Assembly (NCBI GenBank): GCA_009903905.1
Contig: WYEI01000302.1
Coordinates: 1 to 41,925, forward strand
Source: Pyrobaculum sp.
Lineage (GTDB): Archaea > Thermoproteota > Thermoprotei > Thermoproteales > Thermoproteaceae
DNA length: 41,925 nucleotides
Direction of reading: 5' to 3'
The first letter of the stretch is position 1; every line of letters starts with the position of its first letter. A program made the translations under genes and the position numbers. Shown piece after piece: positions 17,201-22,592 of the stretch. The notes under the pieces were generated by a model. It had not been told where the DNA came from, made no database searches, and was given only the letters and a program-made list of their open reading frames with translations.

Positions 17201-19774
17201 GGCGAGGCGGCGGATCTCAAGTTTAGACGCGTCGAGAAGGGCGGTAGGAAGGGTTTCCAGGTGTTTAGGGTCTACGGCGGCGTCGAGGCCTTCGTCGGCG
17301 AGCTGTGGATAGGAGATGTGGCCCGCTTTAACGTCAGCAAGGAGGAGTTGAGGCGTTTTGTGGAGGAGGCGAAGAGGATGGCGCCGGACCTCTCGGGGGT
17401 CAAGAAAATATGGCATGTATTGCCGTGGCTTAACACAGACGTGTCGTTCGATAGAGGGTGGATAAAGGGCGCCACCGCTCATACTTGGCAGGCGGCTTGG
17501 TACGTCGTCCTCTTCGGCGAGCCGGAGTCGATCAGCGGCAGAGCCAACGTCACTGAGGAGGGCATCAAGCCTAACGTCACTATGTACTGGCGTGGGGAGG
17601 TCTTAGACAGCATCATCGCCGAGGAGAGCAAGGAGTTGGAGCCTCTCCTCCGCCCCATTTCTAAACAAGGAGGCGGTTCTAGAGAGGCCGAAGGACCCGC
17701 CGTCAAGAGCTGGCGGGAGCTGGTAGACGCCATAGACTGGAGCTGGGTCTTGAAGAGGGTTGGAGAGCTGGTCGACGAGTTGAAGCCTTGGATTGGCCGC
17801 AAGGATGCAAGCGACGTCGAGAGGGAGGGGCTTGTGAGGAGGATGTTGGGCGAGCTGGCTCTCATTGCCCACTTCGCCGAGGCGAGGAGGGGCATGGACG
17901 ACGGCAAGTGGAGGGAGGAGAGGGCCAAGAGGCTGGAGGAGGCGGTGGAGGCGTTGAGCGACGGGAGGATAGCCGGCGAACACGCCGAGAGGCTGGCCCG
18001 GGCGATTATCTACTACGCAGAGGGGTATAAGGAATATGCAGAGGGACTCATCGAAAGTCTTGTTAAAGAGGTCGGCATCTCTAAAGAGGAGGTCTGGGGC
18101 ATTGTCGAGTTCGTCCTAAGCTATATGTACTGCCTGGCTAGGGACTGCGCGAGGGATGAGGTGGTGAGGAAGTTCGTAGAGCCCGCCCTGGAGCTGATGA
18201 TGCTGGACAAGGCGCTGAACAACGAGTTGGACAGAGAGGAGGCGTTGCTCATCTTCGGCGAGATGTACGCCACGGCGGTGGCGGGAGACGGCTCTGTGGG
18301 GCCGGACGTGGTCGTGTTGACCGTCGGTGGTGAGCTGGGCGGAGGCGCCGCGCTACTGCGCCTAGCCACGTTGCACCTGCTCAACCAGCTTCTGCCCGAC
18401 GAGCTGAAGTTCAACGCGCGGATATACGTGAAGAAAGACAGGTATTACGACATAGCAACCTACGGCGAAAATGCGGCGAGGCTTAGGCGCCTCCTCGCCA
18501 TGACGGCGCCCTCCGCCGGCGGGAAGTATTTAAGCGAAAAGTTCAATGGATTCGTGGAGGCGGCTAAGGTGGAGGTGCGGCTTGACAAGAGTAGCATAAG
18601 GCAGACTGAGGGCGGCAACGTAGCCGCCGATTTGATCATATCGGAGGCTGGCATTGCCGTCAAATACAACGTATATCTGAGCAACGATATGATTAGGCTC
18701 CGATTCTACTCGACGGACCGGAGCCACGCCGAACTTGCGGCCCTTCTCTTGAGACATGCGGGCGTCGACGCGGAGGTACAGAAAGAGGGCAACAGAGACA
18801 TGTGGCGTATCGAAGTCACCACCCATACGCTGGCGGCTGGGCGTGAAGAGCTTAGAGAAGCCCTCGCTGAGCTCGTTAGGGAGGCCGCCGCAAGAGAGGG
18901 GATAGACGCTGGCAAGGCGGAGCGGTGGCTGAAAAAGCTGGAGGAGGGTCGCGTGCTGATGGAGGGCTGGCCGAGGTACTACGTGGGGCTGAGAGAAGGC
19001 GCGCTTGATGTCAGATATCACTCCACCAGCCGCAAAAACATAGAACAAGAGGCGCAGAGGCTCAGGGATATGGGGCTTAAGGAAGGCAAGCACTTCACGG
19101 TGAAGATGCCAGAGGGCGGGGATGCGGGTTACCTGTATATCCACAAGGAGGGTTTGGCCTACGCCGCATGGCTTTCTGTCCACGGCTCTGAAGACCAGAG
19201 GAAGCTGGCGGCGGACTTCGTCAAGATCATACTCCAGAGGGCGGAGGAGGCGTGCGGGGGCATGGAACCATGCGCCGTCTACGAAAAAGCCAAAGAGATC
19301 GTGGAGGAGGGCAAGGCGTGGGGCTCACAGACGCCGGAGAACTTTGAGAAGAAGGTTGAGGTGAACGGCAAGACATATGTCGTGAAGGTGAAAGGCGGAG
19401 AAGCCGTTGAGGAGGACAGAGGCGGCAGAAAGTTGCTGAGGCTCAAGATGACGGCTGAGGTGGGCCGCGTGGAGGGCGAGCACATTGTGGATCGCGTGGT
19501 GCGTGAGTACACAATTACCTTCAGCAGGCGCGGCAGAGACAACGCGGTCTTGGGCTACGCCACGGCTAGGATCGACGCGCCAGGAGGCAGGGAGGCAGAC
19601 GCCGAGAGGCTCGCCGCAGTGGTAGAGGCTCTGACGGGGAAGAAGCCGAGGATACGCCGCATGAAGGACGGCACCATAATCATAGAGTGCGGCAAGGAGC
19701 ATTTAGAAGGCTTTAAGCGGTACGCCGAGCTCGCGGACGTCATAGCGAGGTGGCTAGAGGAGACAAGCCGGTAA
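5225..19774 (+). CDS. giant membrane protein: VirB6-like head, ectodomain, helical body, PaREP2b-like tail
   Basis: One uninterrupted 4,849-residue frame. Residues 1-220 hold about six hydrophobic segments, with a VirB6-like PLLALSLF...TRALGG core near 181-200. Residues about 222-908 form an ectodomain with some 27 N-x-S/T sequons and 12 Cys (including CEWCC). A transmembrane helix follows at about 909-935, then Arg/Lys/Glu-rich helices to about 3300 with no Cys that I could find. A Pro/Ala/Lys linker (about 3309-3414) is followed by two hydrophobic stretches (about 3571-3612 and 3664-3716). The C-terminus (about 3910-4849; for example HTWQAAWYVVLFGEP and the ending YAELADVIARWLEETSR) resembles Pyrobaculum PaREP2b proteins. 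Large hydrophilic extensions also occur in extended VirB6 proteins of Rickettsiales. Uniform codon usage argues against an artificial fusion. Role: probably a membrane scaffold or channel of a DNA-exchange system; inference. Confidence 0.7.
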   Translation: MYDVGLVILIILAALVMLIRGDPKWTLPALIGAFVLFLVPMVTMYTIAFFTPGRELPPLFEVRQGEFFPYPYPDALNLQQALERNYKKIHETYEGLRTAQELSAGAVFAVAYTETILLIVGTVTGGAPAAIIQLSKFAAYFSKVGDPLLQIALTAYNAVTAFVMIFHFLEFMAGLAVKMAVPLLALSLFAVIFGPTRALGGALLFFALIMIVPSYIGYYLAPLGKEFATWGVETAKWLNATAVNATGIAPVPLIAVEGAPHTLFLGRYNNTFVLKSPDEIAAKINQTLGLHNITTSKDAIAAALELAKRYKVFDKAAFNGTDWVTATAGSITPIAYGNKTWLYTTAINTWLDFPAPAPQEGGCVQHGDFREFIDYLAPPEEAQRLKERVDNLTRAICQYHEWLGYRSYFLQIDVPAHWRLLTVTVNYTAKDRHGVVDKGITYAHNGVWGWLSGPDNETCFNALGNKSNCAALDTTVRVGRYNFSLWSGEKQVINPITDRVRSEFSFAVRNSSQPVFGRSVSLHRWVETCEWCCEYENGTCVQWCSSSRDVWQRANVTKRLGEDRYRYNTTVYARPWVPEEEKNYTGRIPVTTRTWNVEIWLDYGEWSGDAPPSDASCQTSDNRTYMVLSFFRAVPGPPRVLYAFTWMDSVGVLFHSRRGGSLPDILANYTDTDGVRVVEYLEGVEHQYYCYADFVPTAEPRWRPVVDAERNLTKLLKDNYLNLIIIRNVSLAYFARVGPYLAAAEASNSSLAKATAASVREFLALLNKTPGAAPLYYTRPNSYRGMNVIIACVMYDWRAPVNLTAELRLHPAREWWVASYPMGDSRVARHVAEAKADMFKYVFGTPPPPPPANLSGYVKQWRIPWNNRTLPYKPYYSSDMKMPPRDNETGIPLWNIQYLEDVQTTQSNVLSWLFTVLFVTILSIVAVFEFLGALFDFPTPMREVYGFVIGVIQDWTYWLPFRVAVRGRLLQRVWLAVKRPVMRRTVRVAARVHSFFASRIPGLRRIRSPDLKEYYRRYILWRREIAIKDPADQIREEIKTKARQDALERVRRAAEERADAEWVRNWRRRAEEEEKTRRETFEKIKRIFNAGDIIEVLRELSPRFDAWVQERVEASRGSWSYHLFWWRQDRIPYIWRVLLNLDPHVVARLVAEGKIKPEDAALYLNLRAAVEAHVRELRWGWARLHTVSQYVKMAEEEFEKARQKMVHEAEKGLADFRRFAAEFQRHFEVLRRYFTEDLSKLDEGERRRLEEAAKSVTERLNEAIRHFAVIDKAPRARVVSALNEALQRAAEGKAPLIPRDASVEGVVKHLALMDLETAVKVLRSAERFLEAHYAVAPTRYDTRQIAAEVVKWKIEEQLPTLKLAGAARGIVLGGRSAEEGEALLKAWKPRDPHGLVAVAVHGFATVVDVYVERPWEAVAYRFSYIRERPLEVREAFRIKSDVVLTTEYAKYLAGFRAEEKALEILRKAVEYRRIMHMLERAEELRLTPLAVERLTADAERLRQEVLQETAEIYRRFREEFFFVKDLLEGHRVVRREVPEVREVVKAFEDAVAEALKAPQRRERVFREVFVERVERLVEEYMKRQDVEAVERIRRAATEIAKISESAGWRAVEDVALVLPTVAKAFDEALKAVSQSRDFSRFAEAFKAKAEEAAKQLEQQGMSDAAARVRKAADKIAEEVYFGGRWAVERLRPLLLPEHSGDVLSRLEFLHTIFTTETLGTYRELVYLRQVEGMVNEVKGLASAPGVAEEALRKAAEAVPAVKDTAVKAEAALRDRRWAEAAELLSLVKGVAEENNRQAADVVRGVEEAVDLGRKAAEYGRRVSELLPRAEALNADEVKPALEAAVNRDYGRALVLIEAAEKSINEKIAAVRDVEPLAKTLERLGIDATRLSSPEYRQRAVKEVEEAVAAMRGLADLPTAVQRDAEKVAKAAEAFVMAETASLFRAVEKVRKEAGDAYPIFTKALAEALRAPEGDRAEVFRRVFTAETEKMVKAFEERGLKTEAENLRKASETALKISETVGWKAPEEITQRLPSAVAEAERLIAKLRDEAAVRQISEYGYYSALASLAREAKEVVTAKRDVEEKLAKLIDDVKPAVDLIAPHLTPLLEKVKAGDYSVLPALEAELPKLVERHRQLQVLVNELEKARKSLDAAARIGEKIKQLEDALKKTPEDVKAVFNEAFKALERRDFEKASKELDKILKIVEEKRERLQPLEREVREVKALAEQLGLEKVVKALEKPTEKNVAKALGELERELARLYGALELVEYVKRPRADADFGHAWGAARVLGLEEVDKLFRALSEISLYQLREGREIFRNPLYDEVKHLIDQEWVRSLVKAPMYSYIVDRLGPDVLQPTYARWYGLFVEYGPYLNTAYEHARTSAVVARAPVGITGGFSYADKMMRWLGDFSQEAVMRGLKAYYRGEGRPFRELSEMTVIGAKIQLFDKAASVLMAKATQMLSEAGAASDEAVAKRLMTEAEELRLLAFALRAKAAYEEVRLVQTYLKGVQRRAEALLREAERERDTEKRTALKIKAREMLEAAQRKAEKHIADARASYKAHLAEIKDFIGAHGDVREVGMKYFGLTARAFAGDPEAVAERMIRAVDVRRIISWADELKLPKELGEIAVRITDAGRIYAKFEKILRAKVEPIPPVYDLEKAGRFFADVRPHPPPPKPRVEEAVPKVVKDVLTAYYGRLREAAERAAVYLALIKNDTRHVSQEVKKAYQALQKALKAKDKEEAPKALEELKAALKTLGIEAQGGDVKAVLKAVEEKLRPAYEEYVKARREYASAVEAIAKFSPEAALALVEAAREGGLDSIGRWMSLVAYEAGRRALEEYARFWARPVEERWDALPPAVRELIAKREEEATYELVRSTLRNAGIGVRRGVEMELQGYEKALERVFTANGEWSELRDYVKQVVEAARRVQRGEASTDELTKAVDELFRAYGAKAAERFVRSDRLEDAVDEMHEGMRHFARETGLRVGREAAERALLLGLSTMPEELVQWYARDSWRGRLEPYVAYWTEDAELARRAGEAGWEVRQIQRPVSFEEGVPKEWRTAYVVAPFGFDLSAVERTVVQLVDGAESGVARIRPVEWPVPEAYLWFVLKDRQPVKDGEWIVAYSIDRLSIEEPLARFREALRSRNFDEMGKVVRQLYEARLNRTLWQIVYEFDRERAEAALEHLRQRYGVSEARLWERHDELYLTWLGFRLADEFEAYLKSGVGRGFKTKEEVAGAVFMPWLPVDLAPLFWLRLVGDPEGEVEFRNAWYTAVDMWFERMAAPHQPKKPAVARKAIELFNVFVGAGFKYEELFPPPQKPEAAKPAEAVKPEAVVKPETAAKPETKPAQKPAVEVVEERGLRREVEKQAARPEAAKPEAVKPTEVKRAEAVRQEVVKPAAEAVEVRGLRQLGERPKAPIADVIPERVEAVDYLLGRFGVVLDREAAFKAKSLVTAKVKARLEKVAVKEPEFAHLLAEVAEHVLSSFGRLMASPDAARHVYNALFYYFEGYQTRDGELLFARIERTVREAVRKAEEAGIPDAEYRVKQFVLEVIDVLARAGERYRRDVLKGISTVEKALRATVFAGLSAAALYSVYSGLYSEAVVSSVASAVALAEVGQFKEAVQYVQKAAKALYEAAKEVFEHVKVTVQRLVELFVEAVTRVLAWIDEHKAYLFLMAAAAAGVIALGVALNLWGLVELEKLAHAAVGAPFVAGLADAGGKAAERFRVVADRWRVDENEKKQKIEEILNAPQKGERPYETLRKLSESTNLPPPLAKLKEALEHVQDEVVQDAAVVAALVLYKTLVKNAESYGEWAELYKWARGLVEKQAFAVAAGDIERLRRSHRRLEEVAEEVRRELNRVLVLYSQSDFYKERPDLLNKLKQHLEVDVKKAEELAEARRDELSKYSNANMGTKAYAALLSTARGGIYGHAATLFMVEGALADVVLLTPGGAYDKAKDVAKGRGEAVDPSYSGRRGRSVGQLGWEDRAASVLLRFLAGYGEAADLKFRRVEKGGRKGFQVFRVYGGVEAFVGELWIGDVARFNVSKEELRRFVEEAKRMAPDLSGVKKIWHVLPWLNTDVSFDRGWIKGATAHTWQAAWYVVLFGEPESISGRANVTEEGIKPNVTMYWRGEVLDSIIAEESKELEPLLRPISKQGGGSREAEGPAVKSWRELVDAIDWSWVLKRVGELVDELKPWIGRKDASDVEREGLVRRMLGELALIAHFAEARRGMDDGKWREERAKRLEEAVEALSDGRIAGEHAERLARAIIYYAEGYKEYAEGLIESLVKEVGISKEEVWGIVEFVLSYMYCLARDCARDEVVRKFVEPALELMMLDKALNNELDREEALLIFGEMYATAVAGDGSVGPDVVVLTVGGELGGGAALLRLATLHLLNQLLPDELKFNARIYVKKDRYYDIATYGENAARLRRLLAMTAPSAGGKYLSEKFNGFVEAAKVEVRLDKSSIRQTEGGNVAADLIISEAGIAVKYNVYLSNDMIRLRFYSTDRSHAELAALLLRHAGVDAEVQKEGNRDMWRIEVTTHTLAAGREELREALAELVREAAAREGIDAGKAERWLKKLEEGRVLMEGWPRYYVGLREGALDVRYHSTSRKNIEQEAQRLRDMGLKEGKHFTVKMPEGGDAGYLYIHKEGLAYAAWLSVHGSEDQRKLAADFVKIILQRAEEACGGMEPCAVYEKAKEIVEEGKAWGSQTPENFEKKVEVNGKTYVVKVKGGEAVEEDRGGRKLLRLKMTAEVGRVEGEHIVDRVVREYTITFSRRGRDNAVLGYATARIDAPGGREADAERLAAVVEALTGKKPRIRRMKDGTIIIECGKEHLEGFKRYAELADVIARWLEETSR
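15279..15295 (+). repeat. array motif inside the giant gene, copy 1
   Basis: AACGTGGTTTAAGACGG, identical over 17 bp to the reverse complement of the left-arm copy at 1981-1997. It encodes part of ERGLRRE in the Pro/Ala/Lys linker. Confidence 0.85.
15419..15434 (+). repeat. array motif inside the giant gene, copy 2
   Basis: GTACGTGGTTTAAGAC, identical over 16 bp to the reverse complement of the left-arm copy at 1875-1890. It encodes part of VRGLRQ, exactly 47 codons after copy 1. Confidence 0.85.
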
Positions 19775-19776
19775 AC

Positions 19777-19792
19777 GCACCGCCTGCGGTGC
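19777..19792. terminator. perfect inverted repeat after the giant gene
   Basis: GCACCGC-CT-GCGGTGC, a 7-bp stem with a 2-nt centre, begins 3 bp after the stop of the giant gene. A T-rich stretch (CTTTTC) follows about 12 bp later. It could be a termination or mRNA-end hairpin, or a DNA-binding site. Confidence 0.4.
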
Positions 19793-19847
19793 TTCTGTAC
19801 GTCTTTTCAGCAACGCTGTCATTGCGGCGGTCGTGCCCGAGCGTTTG

Positions 19848-19943
19848 CTAAACTACTTCTTCCAGCGCCTTCTCTAATGTCTCCCTCTGGAGGGGGCATT
19901 TGGCGCATGTAAGGATTTCGCGGCTCAGCTCCTCGAGGTCCAT
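19848..19943 (-). pseudogene. 31-residue fragment like the N-terminus of family-4 uracil-DNA glycosylase
   Basis: The minus frame from ATG 19943 encodes MDLEELSREILTCAKCPLQ and ends after 31 residues. Family-4 UDGs begin with a helix of the form LEELxREIxxCxxCPL, where the two Cys are iron-sulfur ligands. That pattern is present, but the rest of the enzyme (normally about 190 residues) is absent. I see no continuation downstream on this strand. It is either a remnant left by deletion or a small Cys-pair peptide in its own right. Confidence 0.45.
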
Positions 19944-19966
19944 GGAAATTTTCAGGTATTAAGTAT

Positions 19967-19989
19967 CTTAAACCATGTGGTTTTAATAC
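19967..19989 (+). promoter_or_regulatory. TATA box and array-like half site before the 20006 gene
   Basis: TTTTAATAC at 19981-19989 is centred about 21-25 bp before GTG 20006. Overlapping it is an imperfect palindrome, AAACCA-TG-TGGTTT (19970-19983). Its left part, CTTAAACCATG (19967-19977), is the exact reverse complement of an array core at 2517-2527. Confidence 0.5.
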
Positions 19990-20005
19990 GGCCTGTAGGT
20001 GAGCC

Positions 20006-20677
20006 GTGATTTGGAGGTTTTTCTCGGCGGTGGCGAGGCAGGAGAAGAAGGAGGCTAAGTTGCCTACGGTGAGGGGCAAGCCTGTGTACATCGGAGGGGT
20101 GTTGTTAATCGGCGTGGCGGAGAAGGGCGAGTTTGACGTGAGGAGGAAGAAGCTCGTCTCCGTTGAGATAAAAGATGCCAACGGGCAGAGCTACTACCTA
20201 GACACCTCCAACATAAGGGTCAAGATAACGAGGGAGTACGTTGACCTCGACGTGGCGGCTCTGCCCAAGTTCTTCGAGGTGAAGGTCAGGGAGGTGGGGA
20301 GGATGATTGAGGAGCTTAAGAAGTCTAGAAACGAGCTGGATAAGTCCTACCACAAGCTCGAGGAGGCCCTCCTCAAGGGCGTAATAGGCATGGATGTCTA
20401 CAACGAACAGGTCAAGCGCCTCCAGGAAAGGGAGAAGAGGCTCAGGGCGGCTTGTATAGACATGGAGAAAAGCATTGCCTCAGTGGGGCAGTCCCTCGCC
20501 CAGCTCAAGGCGGAGCTGGAGAAGAAGAGGGAGCGCCTAGAGGCGAAGCGCCTCCTGGACAAGCTGGAGGAGTCCGAGGCCGAGGAGCTCGGCAAAATCC
20601 TAAACACGCTGGGTAGCATAAACGCCCTCAGCCACCTAATAACCAGTAGCATAATCCAGCTGAGGCTGGTCTGCTAG
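20006..20677 (+). CDS. CdvA-like protein: beta-barrel plus coiled coil
   Basis: A 223-residue protein. Residues about 17-82 are a small beta-rich domain (KPVYIGGVLLIGVAEKG ... YYLDTSNIRVKI) resembling the PRC-barrel-like head of CdvA. Residues about 85-185 are a strongly predicted coiled coil with the pattern LEEALLKGVIGMDVYNEQVK, which echoes the CdvA coiled coil. CdvA recruits ESCRT-III in Sulfolobus division. Thermoproteales are generally described as lacking the full Cdv system, so this may be a divergent homologue with another role, or a look-alike. GTG 20006 is chosen because a TATA box sits about 21-25 bp upstream. No CdvB or CdvC gene is visible nearby. Confidence 0.5.
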   Translation: MIWRFFSAVARQEKKEAKLPTVRGKPVYIGGVLLIGVAEKGEFDVRRKKLVSVEIKDANGQSYYLDTSNIRVKITREYVDLDVAALPKFFEVKVREVGRMIEELKKSRNELDKSYHKLEEALLKGVIGMDVYNEQVKRLQEREKRLRAACIDMEKSIASVGQSLAQLKAELEKKRERLEAKRLLDKLEESEAEELGKILNTLGSINALSHLITSSIIQLRLVC

Positions 20678-20724
20678 AGCTCGGCGCTACGGAGCATTTT
20701 TTAAAGTGGATGCACACAGTATAC

Positions 20725-20886
20725 ATGCCCACGCTTCAGGCGGTGATGGGCCCCCACGCCTACATGTTCCAGAGATACGGCATATCCCCACACGACGACG
20801 TAGACACCGCGGTGGAGAAGTTGCAGTGTCGCGCTCCCCACTTGGCGAGGCTTCTGAGGGAGGCGGTCTTCAGGGGTTACCCCTAA
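20725..20886 (+). CDS. 53-residue conserved-looking small protein
   Basis: A short frame beginning MPTLQAVMGPHAYMFQRYG and ending REAVFRGYP. It is the codon-biased frame here, although a longer overlapping frame exists. An A/T-rich TTTTTTAAA at 20697-20705 is about 24 bp upstream of ATG 20725, so this ATG is preferred over the in-frame ATG at 20710. Composition is amphipathic and helical with one Cys and three His. I do not recognise a family. It ends 6 bp before the convergent zinc-ribbon gene. Confidence 0.55.
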   Translation: MPTLQAVMGPHAYMFQRYGISPHDDVDTAVEKLQCRAPHLARLLREAVFRGYP

Positions 20887-20891
20887 TTTTT

Positions 20892-21086
20892 TCAGTCTAT
20901 AACATCTACGCCGGAGGTGGGGCAGAGCTCCTCAGGCTCGGCGCAACCCAGAATAACGTGTTCTCTATTTGTTTTGCACCTGCGGCAGTACAGATACAGC
21001 CTGCCGCCGAATAGGGCGAGGTTGAAACCTGCCTCGAACTCCCGCTCCTCGCCGCACGCCGTACATTTCAACACCCACTTGGTCAC
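20892..21086 (-). CDS. small zinc-ribbon protein
   Basis: A 64-residue protein with two CxxC knuckles (CTACG at about residues 8-12 and CRRCK at about 34-38), a standard zinc-ribbon fold. Two more Cys follow near the C-terminus. The start is GTG 21086, with TATA-like GATATAAAAAC at 21106-21116, which overlaps the end of the RimK-like gene. Likely a nucleic-acid or protein-interaction module; the partner is unknown. Confidence 0.65.
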   Translation of the reverse strand: MTKWVLKCTACGEEREFEAGFNLALFGGRLYLYCRRCKTNREHVILGCAEPEELCPTSGVDVID

Positions 21087-21108
21087 GTAGGGGGGTTCGG
21101 CGGAGTTT

Positions 21109-21987
21109 TTATATCTTCGCGACGCGGTGTATGTAGTCGGCGAGATACGTGGCTGGGTTTATGCCGGTTGCCTGCTTGAAGCCGCGCCAGTCTGGGCTGG
21201 CGTTGACTTCAAACACCACGTATCCCTCCCTGCCCTCGCCTATATCTACGCCGGAGTATACGAGGCCGAGGGTTTCAGTAGCCTTGACGGCTATCTCCTC
21301 AAGCTCCGGTGTGATTTTGCACGGGACGCCCGTGGCGCCCTGGGCTATGTTGGTCTTCCAGCTTGTCGACACTCTGTACATGCAACCGATGGGGCTTCTG
21401 TCGACCACGATGATCCTTATGTCTCGGTTGGGCTTCTCGATGTATTTCTGTATGTAGAGGGGGTTCCTCGTAATTAGGAGCGTCCTCATGACCTGGAAGG
21501 CTTGTTCGGGGTCTTCAAACATCATCGCGCCAAACCCCCTGCTGCCCTGTATCGGCTTCAGAACCACCTTACCCATCTCCTTGGTAGCCACGTATCCCTG
21601 GTATAGGTCCTCTGTGACGACGGTTGGCGGCACCGGCAGGCCGGCCTTAGCGAGGAGGTATATGGTCTCCAGCTTGTTGCGGCAGTTCAGCAGAGCGTCG
21701 ACAGGGTTTATCGCGACCTTGCCCTCCCTCTCCAGGATCCTCAACACGGAGACCCTCCTCATCAACGTGTTGGAGTCTATGACGTAGCCCAAGCCCCGTA
21801 TGACCACCACAGACGCCTCCAGGGGGCCTCTCCTGGTCTCCACCACGGCCCCGCCCCCCGTGATCTTAACCGAAAGCCTCTGTATTGGTATATACCGCAC
21901 TGGGAGCCCCCTCTTCTTGACCTCGAAGTATATGTCGCGCGTGGGCTCGTCGGGGGTCTGGCTTTCAGCCACGACGGCAACGGCCAT
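21109..21987 (-). CDS. RimK-like ATP-grasp ligase
   Basis: A 292-residue ATP-grasp enzyme. It shows the nucleotide-binding strand VVLKPIQGSRGFGAMM (about residues 140-155), the RDIRIIVVD strand (about 198-206) and the metal-binding FEVNASPDWRGF (about 264-275), all in RimK-family positions. Such enzymes add amino acids, often glutamate, to a carboxylate in an ATP-dependent reaction; archaeal relatives act on ribosomal protein, coenzymes (MptN, CofF) or the LysW carrier. No LysW gene or lysine-biosynthesis gene is adjacent, so the substrate is undecided. The start at ATG 21987 is supported by the TATA box 26 bp upstream, in a divergent promoter shared with the 22020 gene. Confidence 0.75.
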   Translation of the reverse strand: MAVAVVAESQTPDEPTRDIYFEVKKRGLPVRYIPIQRLSVKITGGGAVVETRRGPLEASVVVIRGLGYVIDSNTLMRRVSVLRILEREGKVAINPVDALLNCRNKLETIYLLAKAGLPVPPTVVTEDLYQGYVATKEMGKVVLKPIQGSRGFGAMMFEDPEQAFQVMRTLLITRNPLYIQKYIEKPNRDIRIIVVDRSPIGCMYRVSTSWKTNIAQGATGVPCKITPELEEIAVKATETLGLVYSGVDIGEGREGYVVFEVNASPDWRGFKQATGINPATYLADYIHRVAKI

Positions 21988-21990
21988 GCG

Positions 21991-22018
21991 TTTAGTTAAT
22001 ATAGCCGGTATATATACT
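21991..22018. promoter_or_regulatory. divergent promoter region, RimK-like and Cys-rich genes
   Basis: Minus-strand TATA AGTATATATACC (22008-22018) lies 26 bp from ATG 21987. Plus-strand TTAATATAG (21996-22004) lies about 20 bp from GTG 22020. The two promoters overlap. Confidence 0.5.
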
Positions 22019-22019
22019 G

Positions 22020-22592
22020 GTGGGCAACCTCTACACGGCGAAGGGAGTAGCCATCTGCAGGTCGTGCGGCTTCGCGGCGCCGGGGCTGGACATGTGCAGA
22101 GCTACGGATACCTGCGTGGTCTGCGCCCGCGGGACGCTGGGCGACAGATGCAACGCGTGTCCAGACAAGGCGCGTTGCGACGTCGCAACTGAGGGGCTGA
22201 GGTTCCTGAAGTCGCTCGAGCCTGGGCTAGACGTTTACGTAGATCTGGGTAAATACGTGTCTATGCAGCTGGAGCGCTACGACAGGGTGGAGCTCGGCAT
22301 AGCCTTCTTGAAAAACCTCATGGGCCTGGTGAAGCTTCTTCAGAGGGAGAGGAAGGAGCGGGCGTTTCCGGTCTGGGTGGCCTCGGTGTTGAGGGAAGAC
22401 GTGGTGCCTAAGCTTGTGAGGGTGCCGTATGTGGTGAGGGTGGACATAAACCGCCCACTCAGGGAGTTCTGCTCGGCGTATAGATGCGAGGGGCTTGAGG
22501 CGCCGCTTAACAATCTGTTGAGCGCGTTGGTGAGCCTCTCGCTGGTGGAGAAGAACGGGGACCCCGGCCGCTACTTCCGCCTCGGCGTGTAG
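22020..22592 (+). CDS. Cys-rich N-terminal zinc protein
   Basis: A 190-residue protein. The first 60 residues hold about nine Cys (CRSCG, MCRATDTCVVC, RCNACPDKARC), consistent with two zinc-binding knuckles. The remainder is helical with a possible winged-helix-like end (LLSALVSLSLVEKNG). It starts at GTG 22020 close to a TATA-like element. The last 22 bp overlap the 3' end of the convergent membrane-protein gene. The family is not recognised; a nucleic-acid-binding role is plausible. Confidence 0.6.
   Translation: MGNLYTAKGVAICRSCGFAAPGLDMCRATDTCVVCARGTLGDRCNACPDKARCDVATEGLRFLKSLEPGLDVYVDLGKYVSMQLERYDRVELGIAFLKNLMGLVKLLQRERKERAFPVWVASVLREDVVPKLVRVPYVVRVDINRPLREFCSAYRCEGLEAPLNNLLSALVSLSLVEKNGDPGRYFRLGV

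Noticed and set aside
20706..21014. 102-residue plus-strand ORF
   Set aside because: It is out of frame with the better 53-residue ORF, runs into the convergent zinc-ribbon gene and has atypical composition.
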